From: Microbacterium sp. cf046
GTDB taxonomy: Bacteria > Actinomycetota > Actinomycetes > Actinomycetales > Microbacteriaceae
Assembly (NCBI RefSeq): GCF_900114345.1
Contig: NZ_FOZJ01000002.1
Span: 1,178,001-1,242,000, forward strand
Length of the DNA stretch: 64,000 bases
Direction: 5' to 3'
The notes under the pieces were generated by a model. The model was not told the origin of the DNA. It did no database searches and saw nothing but the letters and a program-made list of their open reading frames with translations. Shown here one piece after another: positions 18,556 to 26,851 of the stretch (its first letter is position 1; each line of letters begins with the position of its first letter). The position numbers and the translations under genes were made by a program.

Positions 18556-19911
18556 TCAGGCGAGCTCTCCGGCCTCGAGCAGATCGGTCACCAGCGCCGC
18601 GATCGCGGAGCGCTCGGAGCGCACCAGCGTGACGTGGCCGAACAGATCATGGCCCTTCAGGGTCTCGATCACCGAAGCGACACCGTCGTGTCTGCCGACA
18701 CGCAGGTTGTCGCGCTGACCGACGTCGTGGGTCAGGACCACCCGAGAATTCTGGCCGATCCGGCTCAGCACCGTGAGGAGGACGTTGCGCTCGAGCGACT
18801 GCGCCTCGTCGACGATCACGAAGGCGTCATGCAGTGAGCGACCGCGGATGTGGGTCAGCGGCATCACCTCGAGCAGACCGCGTGCGATCACCTCTTCGAC
18901 CACGTTGCCGGTGACCACCGAGCCCAGCGTGTCGAAGACCGCCTGTCCCCACGGGTTCATCTTCTCGCCCTGATCACCGGGGAGATAACCGAGCTCCTGA
19001 CCGCCGACGGCGAACAGTGGCCGGAACACGATGACCTTCTTCTGCTGCTGCCGTTCGAGCACGGATTCGAGCCCGGCGCACAGCGCCAGCGCCGACTTGC
19101 CCGTTCCGGCGCGACCGCCGAGGGAGACGATTCCCACGTCGGGGTCCAGGAGCAGATCGATCGCGATCCGCTGCTCGGCGGAGCGGCCGTGCAGTCCGAA
19201 GACCTCGCGGTCGCCGCGCACGAGCCTGTACTCGCCCTCTCCGGTGACCCGGCCCAGCGCGGAGCCGCGCTCCGAGTGGATCACGAGTCCGGTGTTGACG
19301 GGAAGCCCGCGCACTTCGTCGCCGGTGGCGATCTCGGTCTCGTACAGATCGCTGATGTCATCGCCCGAGACGTCGATCGTCGCGATGCCGGTCCAGCCGG
19401 AGTCGACGGCCTGCTCGGCGAGGTACTCCTCGGCGATGATCCCGAGGGATGCCGCCTTCACGCGCATCGGGAGGTCCTTGGAGACGATCGAGACCTCCTG
19501 GCCGTGCTGCGCGAGGTGCATGGCGACTGCGAGGATCCGGCTGTCGTTGTCGCCGAGGCGCATGCCGGACGGCAGCACGGTCGCGTCGGTGTTGTTGAGC
19601 TCGACGCGCAGCGTGCCGCCCTCGCCGACGGGAACCGGGAAGTCCAGTCGTCCGTGCTCGACGCGCAGCTCGTCGAGATGCCGCAGCGCCTGGCGCGCGA
19701 AGTAGCCGATCTCGGGATCGTGGCGTTTGCCCTCGAGCTCGGTGATCACCACGACCGGGATCACGACGTTGTGCTCGGCGAAGCGGAAGAACGCCCGCGG
19801 ATCGCTCAGCAGCACGGAGGTGTCCAACACGTACGTGCGCAGATCTTCCGACTGCTCCGCGACCGCGTCGACATCATGACGGTGCTGCTGCTGTGGTGCT
19901 CGTGAGGTCAC
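18556..19911 (-). CDS. PIN-domain PhoH-family ATPase (PhoH2-like)
   Basis: The N-terminal PIN nuclease domain (about 25-160) starts with [18 protein letters not shown] and has acidic residues in [12 protein letters not shown] and [12 protein letters not shown]. The PhoH ATPase/helicase domain follows, with Walker [14 protein letters not shown] and Walker [15 protein letters not shown]-PhoH proteins of this kind have RNA helicase and RNase activity in mycobacteria. The GTG at 19911 is preferred because GGGAG lies 10 bases before it; an in-frame ATG 39 bases upstream is the alternative. The leader carries a hairpin and direct repeats. Confidence 0.9.
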   Translation of the reverse strand: MTSRAPQQQHRHDVDAVAEQSEDLRTYVLDTSVLLSDPRAFFRFAEHNVVIPVVVITELEGKRHDPEIGYFARQALRHLDELRVEHGRLDFPVPVGEGGTLRVELNNTDATVLPSGMRLGDNDSRILAVAMHLAQHGQEVSIVSKDLPMRVKAASLGIIAEEYLAEQAVDSGWTGIATIDVSGDDISDLYETEIATGDEVRGLPVNTGLVIHSERGSALGRVTGEGEYRLVRGDREVFGLHGRSAEQRIAIDLLLDPDVGIVSLGGRAGTGKSALALCAGLESVLERQQQKKVIVFRPLFAVGGQELGYLPGDQGEKMNPWGQAVFDTLGSVVTGNVVEEVIARGLLEVMPLTHIRGRSLHDAFVIVDEAQSLERNVLLTVLSRIGQNSRVVLTHDVGQRDNLRVGRHDGVASVIETLKGHDLFGHVTLVRSERSAIAALVTDLLEAGELA

Positions 19912-19925
19912 AACCCACTCCCGAC

Positions 19926-19943
19926 CCGGGTGGAACCACCCGG
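19926..19943 (-). promoter_or_regulatory. Hairpin next to the phoH-type ribosome-binding site
   Basis: CCGGGTGG and CCACCCGG are separated by two bases, directly upstream of the GGGAG in the mRNA leader. It could hide or expose the ribosome-binding region. This is inference only. Confidence 0.3.
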
Positions 19944-19945
19944 CA

Positions 19946-19975
19946 GTCACGAGTCGACCATGGGGTCACGAGTCG
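19946..19975. repeat. Two 11-bp direct repeats in the phoH-type leader
   Basis: GTCACGAGTCG occurs at 19946-19956 and again at 19965-19975, 19 bases apart, between the phoH-type start and the upstream gene. It may be a regulator-binding pair; nothing else supports it. Confidence 0.35.
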
Positions 19976-20104
19976 CGATCCGAAAGGCCGACCCGACCGG
20001 GCGCCTTGCCCGATGACTCGACGCTACGACTCGGAAACGTCCGTCACGTTACCGACACGCTGGGGGATGTTTCGGGCCGGTGAACTTCTCGCAGACGGGC
20101 GGCA

Positions 20105-21226
20105 TCACCAGACGCGAGCGGACGAGAACGCCGCCAGCGCGTCGCCGAAGAGCCGCAGCGTGTCCGCTCCGGTGCCGACGTGCGGGGCCACGCGCACGAG
20201 TCCCGACCGCACGGTGACGGTGATCCCGTGGTTCGCGAGCGATGCAGCGAGGGGCCCGACATCCTGCACCGCCGGCGCCAGGGTCACGATGCCCCCGCGG
20301 CGCTCGGGTTCCCTCGGTGTCAGGACCGGGACCTCGTAGCGGTCGGCGAAGAAGATCACATCGCGCGAGCGCTCGGACAGCTCCGCGTCGATGTAATCGA
20401 TGCCGACATCGCGCACGTCGCGCAGCGCAGTGGCGAGCCTCGCCACTGCGAGATGGTCGGGGCGGCTCACCGTGAACGCCTGGGCGGATGCGGTGGGCTG
20501 CGGCACCAGATCGACGGGGAGGTCTCCGTCGACGCCCGCCCAGCCGGACAGCACGGGCGCGATCCGTTCGAGCGCGCGCTCGCCGAACCAGGCGAAGCCC
20601 GTCCCCCGCCCGGCACGCAGCCACTTGTAGCCGTTGCCGCAGACGACGTCCGCGGCGGCGTAGTCGGCCTCCACCGCACCGAAGCCCTGCATCGCGTCGA
20701 CGATCAGCAGCCGGTCTCCGATCACGTCCCGCAGGGCGGTGAGGTCGGCGCGGTAGCCGGTGCGGAAGTCGACGAGGCTGACGGCGACCGCCCGCGTGTC
20801 GCCTGTGAGTGCCTCGCGGACCAGTTCCGGCGTGACGAATCCGTTCTCGGGCTCGAGCCACTGGAGGTCGATCGACCCGAGCGCGGCGGCGGCGCGGGTC
20901 GCAGTGACCGTGAGGCTGGGGAATTCGCCGCGGGAGAGCATCAGGCCGCCGGCCAGGCCGTAGATCGCCTGCATGAGCCCGGCGGTGGTCGACGGCTGCA
21001 GCGCCACCTGCTCGGCATCCGCGCCGAGAAGCTCCGCGAGCAGCTCCCTCGCCTCGAGGACGTGCTCGCCGATCAGGTCGATGCCCGCCCGTCTGCCCGA
21101 GCCGAGCAGCTCGGCGTCAGCATGGACTTCGCTTCGCACCGACGGGGAGAGCGGACCGAATGCCGCCCAGTCCAGGTACCCCGGTTCCCCGTCGAACGAC
21201 GCCAGATATGCTTCCAGGTCCATCAC
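20105..21226 (-). CDS. PLP-dependent class V aminotransferase family protein
   Basis: This 373-residue fold-type I PLP enzyme shows the cofactor Asp in LLIVDAMQGFGAVE and the Schiff-base lysine in CGNGYKWLRAGRGTGF. It also has the N-terminal substrate loop and the small domain with GGIVTLAP. It is nearest to the CsdA/kynureninase-like members that lack the cysteine desulfurase catalytic loop. The substrate is not assignable. Codons 1 and 2 are GTG-ATG; either can start. It stands alone on the minus strand, upstream of the phoH-type gene. Confidence 0.85.
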   Translation of the reverse strand: MMDLEAYLASFDGEPGYLDWAAFGPLSPSVRSEVHADAELLGSGRRAGIDLIGEHVLEARELLAELLGADAEQVALQPSTTAGLMQAIYGLAGGLMLSRGEFPSLTVTATRAAAALGSIDLQWLEPENGFVTPELVREALTGDTRAVAVSLVDFRTGYRADLTALRDVIGDRLLIVDAMQGFGAVEADYAAADVVCGNGYKWLRAGRGTGFAWFGERALERIAPVLSGWAGVDGDLPVDLVPQPTASAQAFTVSRPDHLAVARLATALRDVRDVGIDYIDAELSERSRDVIFFADRYEVPVLTPREPERRGGIVTLAPAVQDVGPLAASLANHGITVTVRSGLVRVAPHVGTGADTLRLFGDALAAFSSARVW

Positions 21227-21333
21227 CCGTCACATTCTGGCATGGTGCCGGGGGACGCGGGCCGGCGTGCCTCGACCAGTAGGGCCTGCGCAAGCTCGAG
21301 CACGAGCAGCGACGGAGCGGTCACGGGGTGCGT

Positions 21334-22113
21334 TCAGCTGCCGTAGCGGCGATCGCGACTCGTGTAGTCGCGGATCGCGCGGAGGAAGTCGACCTCGCGC
21401 AGGTCGGGCCCGAGGGCCTCCACGAAGTAGAACTCGCTGTGCGCCGACTGCCACAGCAGGAAGTCGCTCAGGCGCTGCTCCCCCGACGTGCGGATCACGA
21501 GGTCGGGATCGGGCTGACCGCCCGTGTAGAGATGCTCGCCGATCTGCTCGGGCGTGAGGCTCGCGGCGAGCTCTTCGAGCGATCCGCCCTCCTCGTCGTG
21601 CTTGGCGATGATGCTGCGCACCGCGTCGACGATCTCTCCGCGACCGCCGTAGCCGACCGCGAGATTGACGTGCAGACCGGTGTGATCCTTCGTGCGCTCC
21701 TCTGCGGCGGCGAGCACCCGGGCGAGATCCGGCGGCAGCAGGTGCGCGCGGCCCATGTGGTTCACGCGCCAGTCCCGCTCGTGCGAGAGCTCCTCGGCGA
21801 GCTCGGCGATGATCTCGATCAGGTCGGCGAGCTCCTGCGAATCGCGCTTGATCAGATTGTCGTTCGAGAGCAGGTAGAGCGAGACGACCCGCACGCCCAC
21901 GTCATCGCACCATTCCAGGAATTCTCGCATCTTGGCGGCGCCGGCGCGGTGCCCGTGAGCGGCGGATTCGTAGCCGAGCTGGCGGGCCCACCGACGGTTG
22001 CCGTCGATCATCATCGCGACGTGCCGGGGCACTGCGGAAGGCTCGAGCTGGCGGCGCAGCCGGTTGATGTACAGCCGGTAGAGAGGCCCTCTCCCCTCGC
22101 TCGACGCGCTCAC
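21334..22113 (-). CDS. uppS: Cis-prenyltransferase (isoprenyl/undecaprenyl-type diphosphate synthase)
   Basis: This 259-residue Z-prenyl diphosphate synthase elongates allylic diphosphates with IPP for lipid-carrier synthesis. The catalytic Asp37 lies in AMMIDGNRRWA. The RTSGEQRLSDFLLWQ signature and the acidic EFYF segment are intact. In mycobacteria two such enzymes exist, one making short E,Z-farnesyl products and one making decaprenyl products; length alone does not decide which this is. The GTG start lies 6 bases after TAGCGT. The gene is divergent from trhA across 70 bases, and both appear leaderless. Confidence 0.93.
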   Translation of the reverse strand: MSASSEGRGPLYRLYINRLRRQLEPSAVPRHVAMMIDGNRRWARQLGYESAAHGHRAGAAKMREFLEWCDDVGVRVVSLYLLSNDNLIKRDSQELADLIEIIAELAEELSHERDWRVNHMGRAHLLPPDLARVLAAAEERTKDHTGLHVNLAVGYGGRGEIVDAVRSIIAKHDEEGGSLEELAASLTPEQIGEHLYTGGQPDPDLVIRTSGEQRLSDFLLWQSAHSEFYFVEALGPDLREVDFLRAIRDYTSRDRRYGS

Positions 22114-22119
22114 ACGCCT

Positions 22120-22125
22120 ACGCTA
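22120..22125 (-). promoter_or_regulatory. -10 hexamer TAGCGT for leaderless uppS
   Basis: TAGCGT, then AGGCGT, then GTG on the minus strand. Confidence 0.5.
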
Positions 22126-22171
22126 CCGTCGCGCCGCCGCGCGCGTGCCACTCGGGGCATACGGCGGCGCG

Positions 22172-22177
22172 TAGGCT
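22172..22177 (+). promoter_or_regulatory. -10 hexamer TAGGCT for leaderless trhA
   Basis: TAGGCT, then CGTGGC, then the GTG at 22184. Together with 22120-22125 it forms a compact back-to-back promoter pair. Confidence 0.55.
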
Positions 22178-22183
22178 CGTGGC

Positions 22184-22948
22184 GTGGCCCGCAGCAGGAG
22201 TTCCGACGCGCGTTCGGACGAGTTCGAGGACGAGGGCGCCGACATGCCCCAGCTGCCGCTGCTGGAGGTGGCGGAGCTCGACGCGAGCATCGAGATCAAG
22301 CCCACCTGGCGCGGCTGGCTGCACGCCGGCACGTTCCCGGTCGCGATCGCCGCGGGCATCGTCCTGATCGCGCTCGCCCAGGGCGCACCCGCCAAATGGG
22401 CATCGGCGGTGTTCATGGCGACCTCGATGCTGCTGTTCGGCGCTTCCGCCGTGTATCACCGGTTCAACTGGGGCCCGAAGGCCAAGGCGGTGCTCAAGCG
22501 CATCGACCACGCCAACATCTTCCTGCTCATCGCCGGCACCTACACCCCGATCGCCGTGCTCGCCCTCCCTCCCGAGAAGGGGATCCTGCTGCTGTCGCTC
22601 GTGTGGACGGGAGCGATCATCGGCATTCTGTTCCGCGTCTTCTGGATCGGGGCGCCGCGCTGGCTCTATGTCGCGCTCTACCTCGTGCTGGGCTGGGCGG
22701 CCGTGATGTACATCGTGGATCTGTTCCAGGCCAACGCGGCGATGATGATCCTCGTGATCGTCGGCGGGCTGCTGTACAGCGCGGGCGCCGTGGTCTACGC
22801 GATGAAGCGGCCGAACCCTTGGCCTGGCCACTTCGGCTTCCACGAGATCTTCCACGTCTGCACGGTCCTGGCGTTCCTGTGCCATTGGACGGCGTGCCTG
22901 CTGATCGCTCTGAACCCGCTGTCGCCGTCGCTCGGCGTGTCTGGCTGA
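22184..22948 (+). CDS. trhA: Hemolysin III / TrhA-type membrane protein (PAQR superfamily)
   Basis: The 254-residue protein has a cytoplasmic N-terminus of about 45 residues and seven membrane helices. The superfamily zinc-site residues are present: SAVYHRF, then RIDHANIFLLIAGTYTP, then the HxxxH of FGFHEIFHVCTVLAF. Bacterial members are annotated as hemolysin III but more probably act in membrane homeostasis; the haemolysin label should not be taken literally. It converges with a small membrane-protein gene 5 bases downstream. Confidence 0.92.
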   Translation: MARSRSSDARSDEFEDEGADMPQLPLLEVAELDASIEIKPTWRGWLHAGTFPVAIAAGIVLIALAQGAPAKWASAVFMATSMLLFGASAVYHRFNWGPKAKAVLKRIDHANIFLLIAGTYTPIAVLALPPEKGILLLSLVWTGAIIGILFRVFWIGAPRWLYVALYLVLGWAAVMYIVDLFQANAAMMILVIVGGLLYSAGAVVYAMKRPNPWPGHFGFHEIFHVCTVLAFLCHWTACLLIALNPLSPSLGVSG

Positions 22949-22952
22949 GCCC

Positions 22953-23243
22953 TCAGCCTGACGGCTTCTGGTCGGGGTCGATCGACTGGTCGTCCACATC
23001 GGTGGCCTCGATCGCCTCAGCCGCCTGCTGCTCCGCCTCGAGCTCTTCCTTGATGTCGGCGCGCACGCGGCCGCGCCGGATGCGGCGCATCATGTCCCAC
23101 ACGAGGGCGACCACTGCGACCGCGAGAAGCGCGATGACGACGAAACCCGCAGGCCCGGGGGTGACCAGCGTCGGATCGACGGTCGGCTCGGGTGTCGGCG
23201 TTGCGGTGGCGGCGCGCGCAAGTGCGGCGAACGCGTCGTGCAT
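22953..23243 (-). CDS. Small single-pass membrane protein
   Basis: This 96-residue protein has a short Pro/Thr-rich extracytoplasmic N-terminus (TPTPEPTVDPT) and one membrane helix at about 31-50 (PAGFVVIALLAVAVVALVW). A basic patch RRIRRGRVR is followed by an acidic, Glu/Ala-rich cytoplasmic tail. GAGGA lies 7 bases before the ATG. The plan is type I. No family is recognised. It is divergent from the DUF4307 gene. Confidence 0.7.
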   Translation of the reverse strand: MHDAFAALARAATATPTPEPTVDPTLVTPGPAGFVVIALLAVAVVALVWDMMRRIRRGRVRADIKEELEAEQQAAEAIEATDVDDQSIDPDQKPSG

Positions 23244-23341
23244 GGGTGTCCTCGTTCCGCGCGCGAGCGCATAGCCTGGAGTATCAAGCCTAATCTTCCC
23301 CCGTTCCGCGGGGTGCCGAACCGCTTCTCCGACAGGGCGCC

Positions 23342-23734
23342 ATGACCACTCAGGACATGCTCGACGAGCGATACGGTCGCGCGAGCTCACCGCGCAGGCG
23401 GTGGACGATCGGCATCGTGATCGCGATCGCCGCCGTCGTGGTCGGGCTGTTCGCCTGGATGACCGTCGCGAGCACCCTGGACGACGTGCACGTCGACACG
23501 ACTGGCTTCACGGTGGACGATCCGCGCACCGTGACACTGGCCTTCCAGATCACCGCTCCGGCCGGGCGATCGGTGGCCTGCGCGCTCGAAGCGCAGGACG
23601 AGGAGCACGGCATCGTGGGCTGGAAGATCGTCGAACTCCCCGCATCCGAACTGCGCGAACGGGCGTTCCGCGAGGTCATCCCGACGACCGCCGAGGCGAC
23701 GACAGGTTTGGTCAACGCCTGCTGGGTGACATAG
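23342..23734 (+). CDS. DUF4307 family membrane protein
   Basis: The 130-residue protein has the conserved N-terminal LDERYGR motif, one membrane helix at about 23-44 and a beta-rich extracytoplasmic domain that includes a cysteine in AGRSVACALEAQD and ends VNACWVT. DUF4307 proteins precede greA in many actinobacteria; their function is unknown. A hairpin with a U-tract lies after the stop, so greA has its own promoter. Confidence 0.85.
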   Translation: MTTQDMLDERYGRASSPRRRWTIGIVIAIAAVVVGLFAWMTVASTLDDVHVDTTGFTVDDPRTVTLAFQITAPAGRSVACALEAQDEEHGIVGWKIVELPASELRERAFREVIPTTAEATTGLVNACWVT

Positions 23735-23756
23735 TCTGACCTCACACAGTCGACAG

Positions 23757-23783
23757 ACGCCCTGGCCGGAGCCGGGGCGTTTT
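23757..23783 (+). terminator. Intrinsic terminator between the DUF4307 gene and greA
   Basis: ACGCCCTGGC and GCCGGGGCGT pair over 10 positions with one G-U, a four-base loop and a TTTT run directly after. This is the only classical U-tract terminator I found in the window. Confidence 0.8.
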
Positions 23784-23842
23784 GGCATAAAGCCGATGCG
23801 CGGCGCGTGATCGACGCACCCCGCCTAGCGAAGGAGACCGAC

Positions 23843-24334
23843 GTGACTGGCGACGCCCCGGCGACGTTCCTGACCCAGGACGCCTACGACCGCCTCGCTT
23901 CCGAACTCGAGCGCCTGTCGACCACGGGCCGCGAGGAGATCGCGAAGCGCATCGAATCCGCCCGCGAAGAGGGCGACCTCAAGGAGAACGGCGGCTACCA
24001 CGCGGCCAAGGACGAGCAGGGCAAGCAGGAGGCGCGGATCCGCACCCTGCAGTACCTCCTGAAGACCGCGACCGTGAGCGAGGCTCCGCAGAGCACCGGC
24101 ATCGTCGAGCCCGGAACCGTCGTGACCGCGGTCGTCGCCGGTGGCGAGGAGGTCTTCCTGCTCGGCAATCGCGAGATCGCCGTCGACTCCGAGCTCGACG
24201 TGTACAGCGAGGCGTCGCCGCTCGGAGCGGCAATCCTCGGCCTGAGAGAGGGCGAGAAGACCTCGTACACCGCACCGAACGGCCGCGAGATCGCGGTCGA
24301 GGTCCTCAAGGTGGAGACCTACTCGGGCCAGTAG
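23843..24334 (+). CDS. greA: Transcription elongation factor GreA
   Basis: GreA enters the RNA polymerase secondary channel and rescues backtracked complexes by stimulating transcript cleavage. Residues 1-75 form the coiled coil, with the acidic tip in SAREEGDLKENGGYHAAKDEQ (Asp/Glu pair at the turn). The C-terminal FKBP-like domain holds GAAILGLREGEKTSY. At 163 residues it is typical. The GTG at 23843 has AAGGAG 7 bases upstream. Confidence 0.95.
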   Translation: MTGDAPATFLTQDAYDRLASELERLSTTGREEIAKRIESAREEGDLKENGGYHAAKDEQGKQEARIRTLQYLLKTATVSEAPQSTGIVEPGTVVTAVVAGGEEVFLLGNREIAVDSELDVYSEASPLGAAILGLREGEKTSYTAPNGREIAVEVLKVETYSGQ

Positions 24335-24356
24335 CCCGCAGGGTCGTCGCCGGTCG

Positions 24357-25583
24357 TCAATCGGGGACGACGGTGGGGCTGAACCCCGCGCCGCGCAGGA
24401 TCTCGATCACGTGCGCACGGTGCTCCTCGCCGCGTGTCTCGACGCTCAGCTGCAGGATGACCTCGCTGATCTGCAGGCCCTGGCCGTGCCTGGTGTGCAT
24501 GACCTCGATCACGTTCGCGCCGGCCTGTGCGAGCAGTTCGGACACGCGTGCGAGCTGGCCGGGTCGGTCCGGCAGCGGGATGCGCAGGGTCATGTAGCGA
24601 CCGGATGCGGCCAGCCCGTGCGAGACGACACGCTGCAGCAGCAGCGGATCGATGTTGCCGCCGGAGAGCACCGAGACGGTGGGACCGGTCCCGATCACCT
24701 TGCCCGCCAGGATCGCGGCCACGCCGACGGCTCCGGCGGGCTCCACGACCTGCTTCGCGCGTTCGAGGAGCATCAGCAGCGCGCGGGCGATGTCGTCGTC
24801 GCTGACGGTGACGACCTCGTCGACGAGATCCCGGATCATGTCGAACGGGATGTCCCCCGGCCGTGCGACGGCGATCCCGTCTGCGATCGTGGGCCTGGTC
24901 TCGACCTCGAGCGGGCGGCCCGCGGCGAGCGAGGGCGGGTAGGGGGCCGCGTTCTCGGCCTGCACTCCGACGACGCGGACCGTCCGGCCCACCGCCGCAG
25001 CACGCGCCTTCACCGCACCGGCGACGCCTGCGATCAGTCCGCCGCCGCCGATGCCGATCAGCACCGTGTCCAGATCGGGAACCGCGTCGAACAGCTCGAG
25101 TCCCAGGGTTCCCTGTCCGACGATGATGTCACGGTGGTCGAACGGCGGGATCAGCACCGCTCCGGTGCGCTCGGCGAATTCGGCCGCGAGCCGAAGGGGC
25201 GTCTCGACCGTCGCCCCTTCGAGCACGACGTCGGCGCCGTAGCCGCGTGTCGCGAGGAGCTTGGGCACCGGAACCCCGAGCGGCATGAAGATCGTCGCCG
25301 GGATGCCGAGGGCCTTCGCCGCGAGCGCCACGCCTTGGGCGTGATTGCCCGCCGACGCCGCGACGACCCCCCTCGCCCGCTCTTCCGCGGTCAGGCGCGA
25401 GAGCCGATAGGTGGCGCCGCGGATCTTGAACGATCCGGTGCGCTGGAGGTTCTCGAGCTTGAGGTACACCGGCACGCCGAGCACCTCGGACAGGTGCTGC
25501 GACTGGTCGATCGGCGTCCGCGTGATGACGCCGTCGAGGTAGGCGGCGGCATCCTCGAATTCCGCCAGGGTGGGCATGCTCAC
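24357..25583 (-). CDS. ilvA: Threonine ammonia-lyase with C-terminal ACT domain
   Basis: The enzyme deaminates threonine to 2-oxobutyrate, the first step to isoleucine. The PLP lysine is in RTGSFKIRGATYRL. The phosphate cradle GIGGGGLIAGVAGA and SAGNHAQGVALAA are present. Residues about 330-408 form a single ACT domain (YMTLRIPLPDRPGQLARVSEL), the short allosteric form of about 400 residues. The GTG at 25583 has GAGGAGG 8 bases upstream and overlaps the permease stop (GTGA); an ATG two codons later is the alternative. Confidence 0.92.
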   Translation of the reverse strand: MSMPTLAEFEDAAAYLDGVITRTPIDQSQHLSEVLGVPVYLKLENLQRTGSFKIRGATYRLSRLTAEERARGVVAASAGNHAQGVALAAKALGIPATIFMPLGVPVPKLLATRGYGADVVLEGATVETPLRLAAEFAERTGAVLIPPFDHRDIIVGQGTLGLELFDAVPDLDTVLIGIGGGGLIAGVAGAVKARAAAVGRTVRVVGVQAENAAPYPPSLAAGRPLEVETRPTIADGIAVARPGDIPFDMIRDLVDEVVTVSDDDIARALLMLLERAKQVVEPAGAVGVAAILAGKVIGTGPTVSVLSGGNIDPLLLQRVVSHGLAASGRYMTLRIPLPDRPGQLARVSELLAQAGANVIEVMHTRHGQGLQISEVILQLSVETRGEEHRAHVIEILRGAGFSPTVVPD

Positions 25584-26773
25584 GGACGAACCCTCCTCGG
25601 GCGCGGGACGGTCGTCCAGATCAGGTCGTTGGACGGAGGCGGTGCACCGGCCTCCCATGCGCGATCCCCGATGTACACGGCCACGACGTTGATGAAGGCG
25701 GCCAGCGGCACCGCGAACAGGGCACCCGGGATGCCGGCGATCATCGCGCCGCCGGCGACCACGAGCACCACCGCGAGCGGGTGGACCTTGACGGCCGACC
25801 CCATCAGCAGCGGCTGCAGCACGTGTCCTTCGATCTGCTGGACGCCCAGGACCACCACGAGCATCCACAGGGCGATCCACGGTCCGTTGTAGATGAGCGC
25901 GAGGAAGACCGCGAGCGCGCCGGTGACGACGGCGCCCACGATCGGCACGAAGGCGCCGAGGAACACCAGGACCGCGACCGGGATCGCGAGCGGCACGCCG
26001 AGCAGGAACGCGCCCAGCCCGATGCCGACCGCGTCGATCGTGGCGACGAGCAACTGGGTGCGGGCGTAGTTCACGACGGTCACCCAGCCGGCACGCGCAG
26101 CCCCGTCGACGGCGGGGCGGGCCTTCACCGGGAACAGACGGGTCGTCCAGCGCCAGATCCCTCCGCCGTCCGCCAGGAGGCACAGCAGGATGAACAGCGT
26201 CAGCAGCGCACCGACCGCGACATGACCCAGCGTGGTTCCGAGCGCCAGGGCGCCCGAAAGCAGCAGCTGCGCCTGCTCCTGGAGGAGGGCGAGCCCCTGC
26301 TCCAGCAGGTCGTCGATCTGCCCTGCGGTCAGGTGCAGCGGACCGTCGATGAGGTATTGCCGCAACTGCTCGACCGCTTCCACCGTGCTGGCCTGGACGG
26401 AGGACCACTGACGGGTGATCTGCCAGATGACGAGCCAGATGAGGCCAGACACGATGGCGAGGGTTCCGACGACCGAGATCGTGATCGCCAGCCATCGCGG
26501 AACGCGACGGCGAAGCATCCAGCTGAACACCGGCCACAGCAGCGCGGTCACGAGGATCGCGACCATGAGCGGGATGACCAGGAGCTTCAGCTGGATGACG
26601 ATCCAGATCCCGACGCCGATCGCGGCCGCGACGACGAGGAAGCGCCACGAATATGCGGTGGCGACCTTCAGTCCCCGCGGAACCGCTCCCGAGACGTCCG
26701 TGGACACCACCCGGCTGCGGTCGCGAAGCGCATCGAAGAACGAGCCTCGGGGCTTGTCTCCGGGTGCGCTCAT
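25580..26773 (-). CDS. AI-2E family transporter (PerM-like membrane protein)
   Basis: The 397-residue protein has about eight membrane helices in the PerM/AI-2E family pattern: two near the N-terminus, a long amphipathic middle (QWSSVQASTVEAVEQLRQYL), and a C-terminal cluster including GAFVPIVGAVVTGALAVFLAL and GHVLQPLLMGSAVKVHPLAV. Members export AI-2 or act as ion antiporters; no substrate can be inferred. The gene is translationally coupled to ilvA. A TAGAAT sits 6 bases before the ATG. Confidence 0.88.
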   Translation of the reverse strand: MSAPGDKPRGSFFDALRDRSRVVSTDVSGAVPRGLKVATAYSWRFLVVAAAIGVGIWIVIQLKLLVIPLMVAILVTALLWPVFSWMLRRRVPRWLAITISVVGTLAIVSGLIWLVIWQITRQWSSVQASTVEAVEQLRQYLIDGPLHLTAGQIDDLLEQGLALLQEQAQLLLSGALALGTTLGHVAVGALLTLFILLCLLADGGGIWRWTTRLFPVKARPAVDGAARAGWVTVVNYARTQLLVATIDAVGIGLGAFLLGVPLAIPVAVLVFLGAFVPIVGAVVTGALAVFLALIYNGPWIALWMLVVVLGVQQIEGHVLQPLLMGSAVKVHPLAVVLVVAGGAMIAGIPGALFAVPLAAFINVVAVYIGDRAWEAGAPPPSNDLIWTTVPRPRRVRP

Positions 26774-26779
26774 CTCGCA

Positions 26780-26785
26780 ATTCTA
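26780..26785 (-). promoter_or_regulatory. -10 hexamer TAGAAT for leaderless AI-2E-family gene
   Basis: TAGAAT, then TGCGAG, then ATG. It is the best -10 match in the leaderless set. Confidence 0.6.
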
Positions 26786-26838
26786 GGGTGCCGCCGAAGG
26801 CCGGACCCTCGTCAGTCCGTCATGTCGGAGCGCGCAAC

Positions 26839-26844
26839 TAGGCT
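26839..26844 (+). promoter_or_regulatory. -10 hexamer TAGGCT for leaderless ycaQ-type gene
   Basis: TAGGCT, then TGCGGCC, then GTG at 26852. It decides the start of a frame that otherwise stays open far upstream. Confidence 0.55.
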
Positions 26845-26851
26845 TGCGGCC

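Noticed and set aside
22184..22948. Calling the PAQR protein a haemolytic toxin
   Set aside because: Hemolysin III is a historical label. The conserved His/Asp residues and seven helices point to a PAQR membrane enzyme or regulator.
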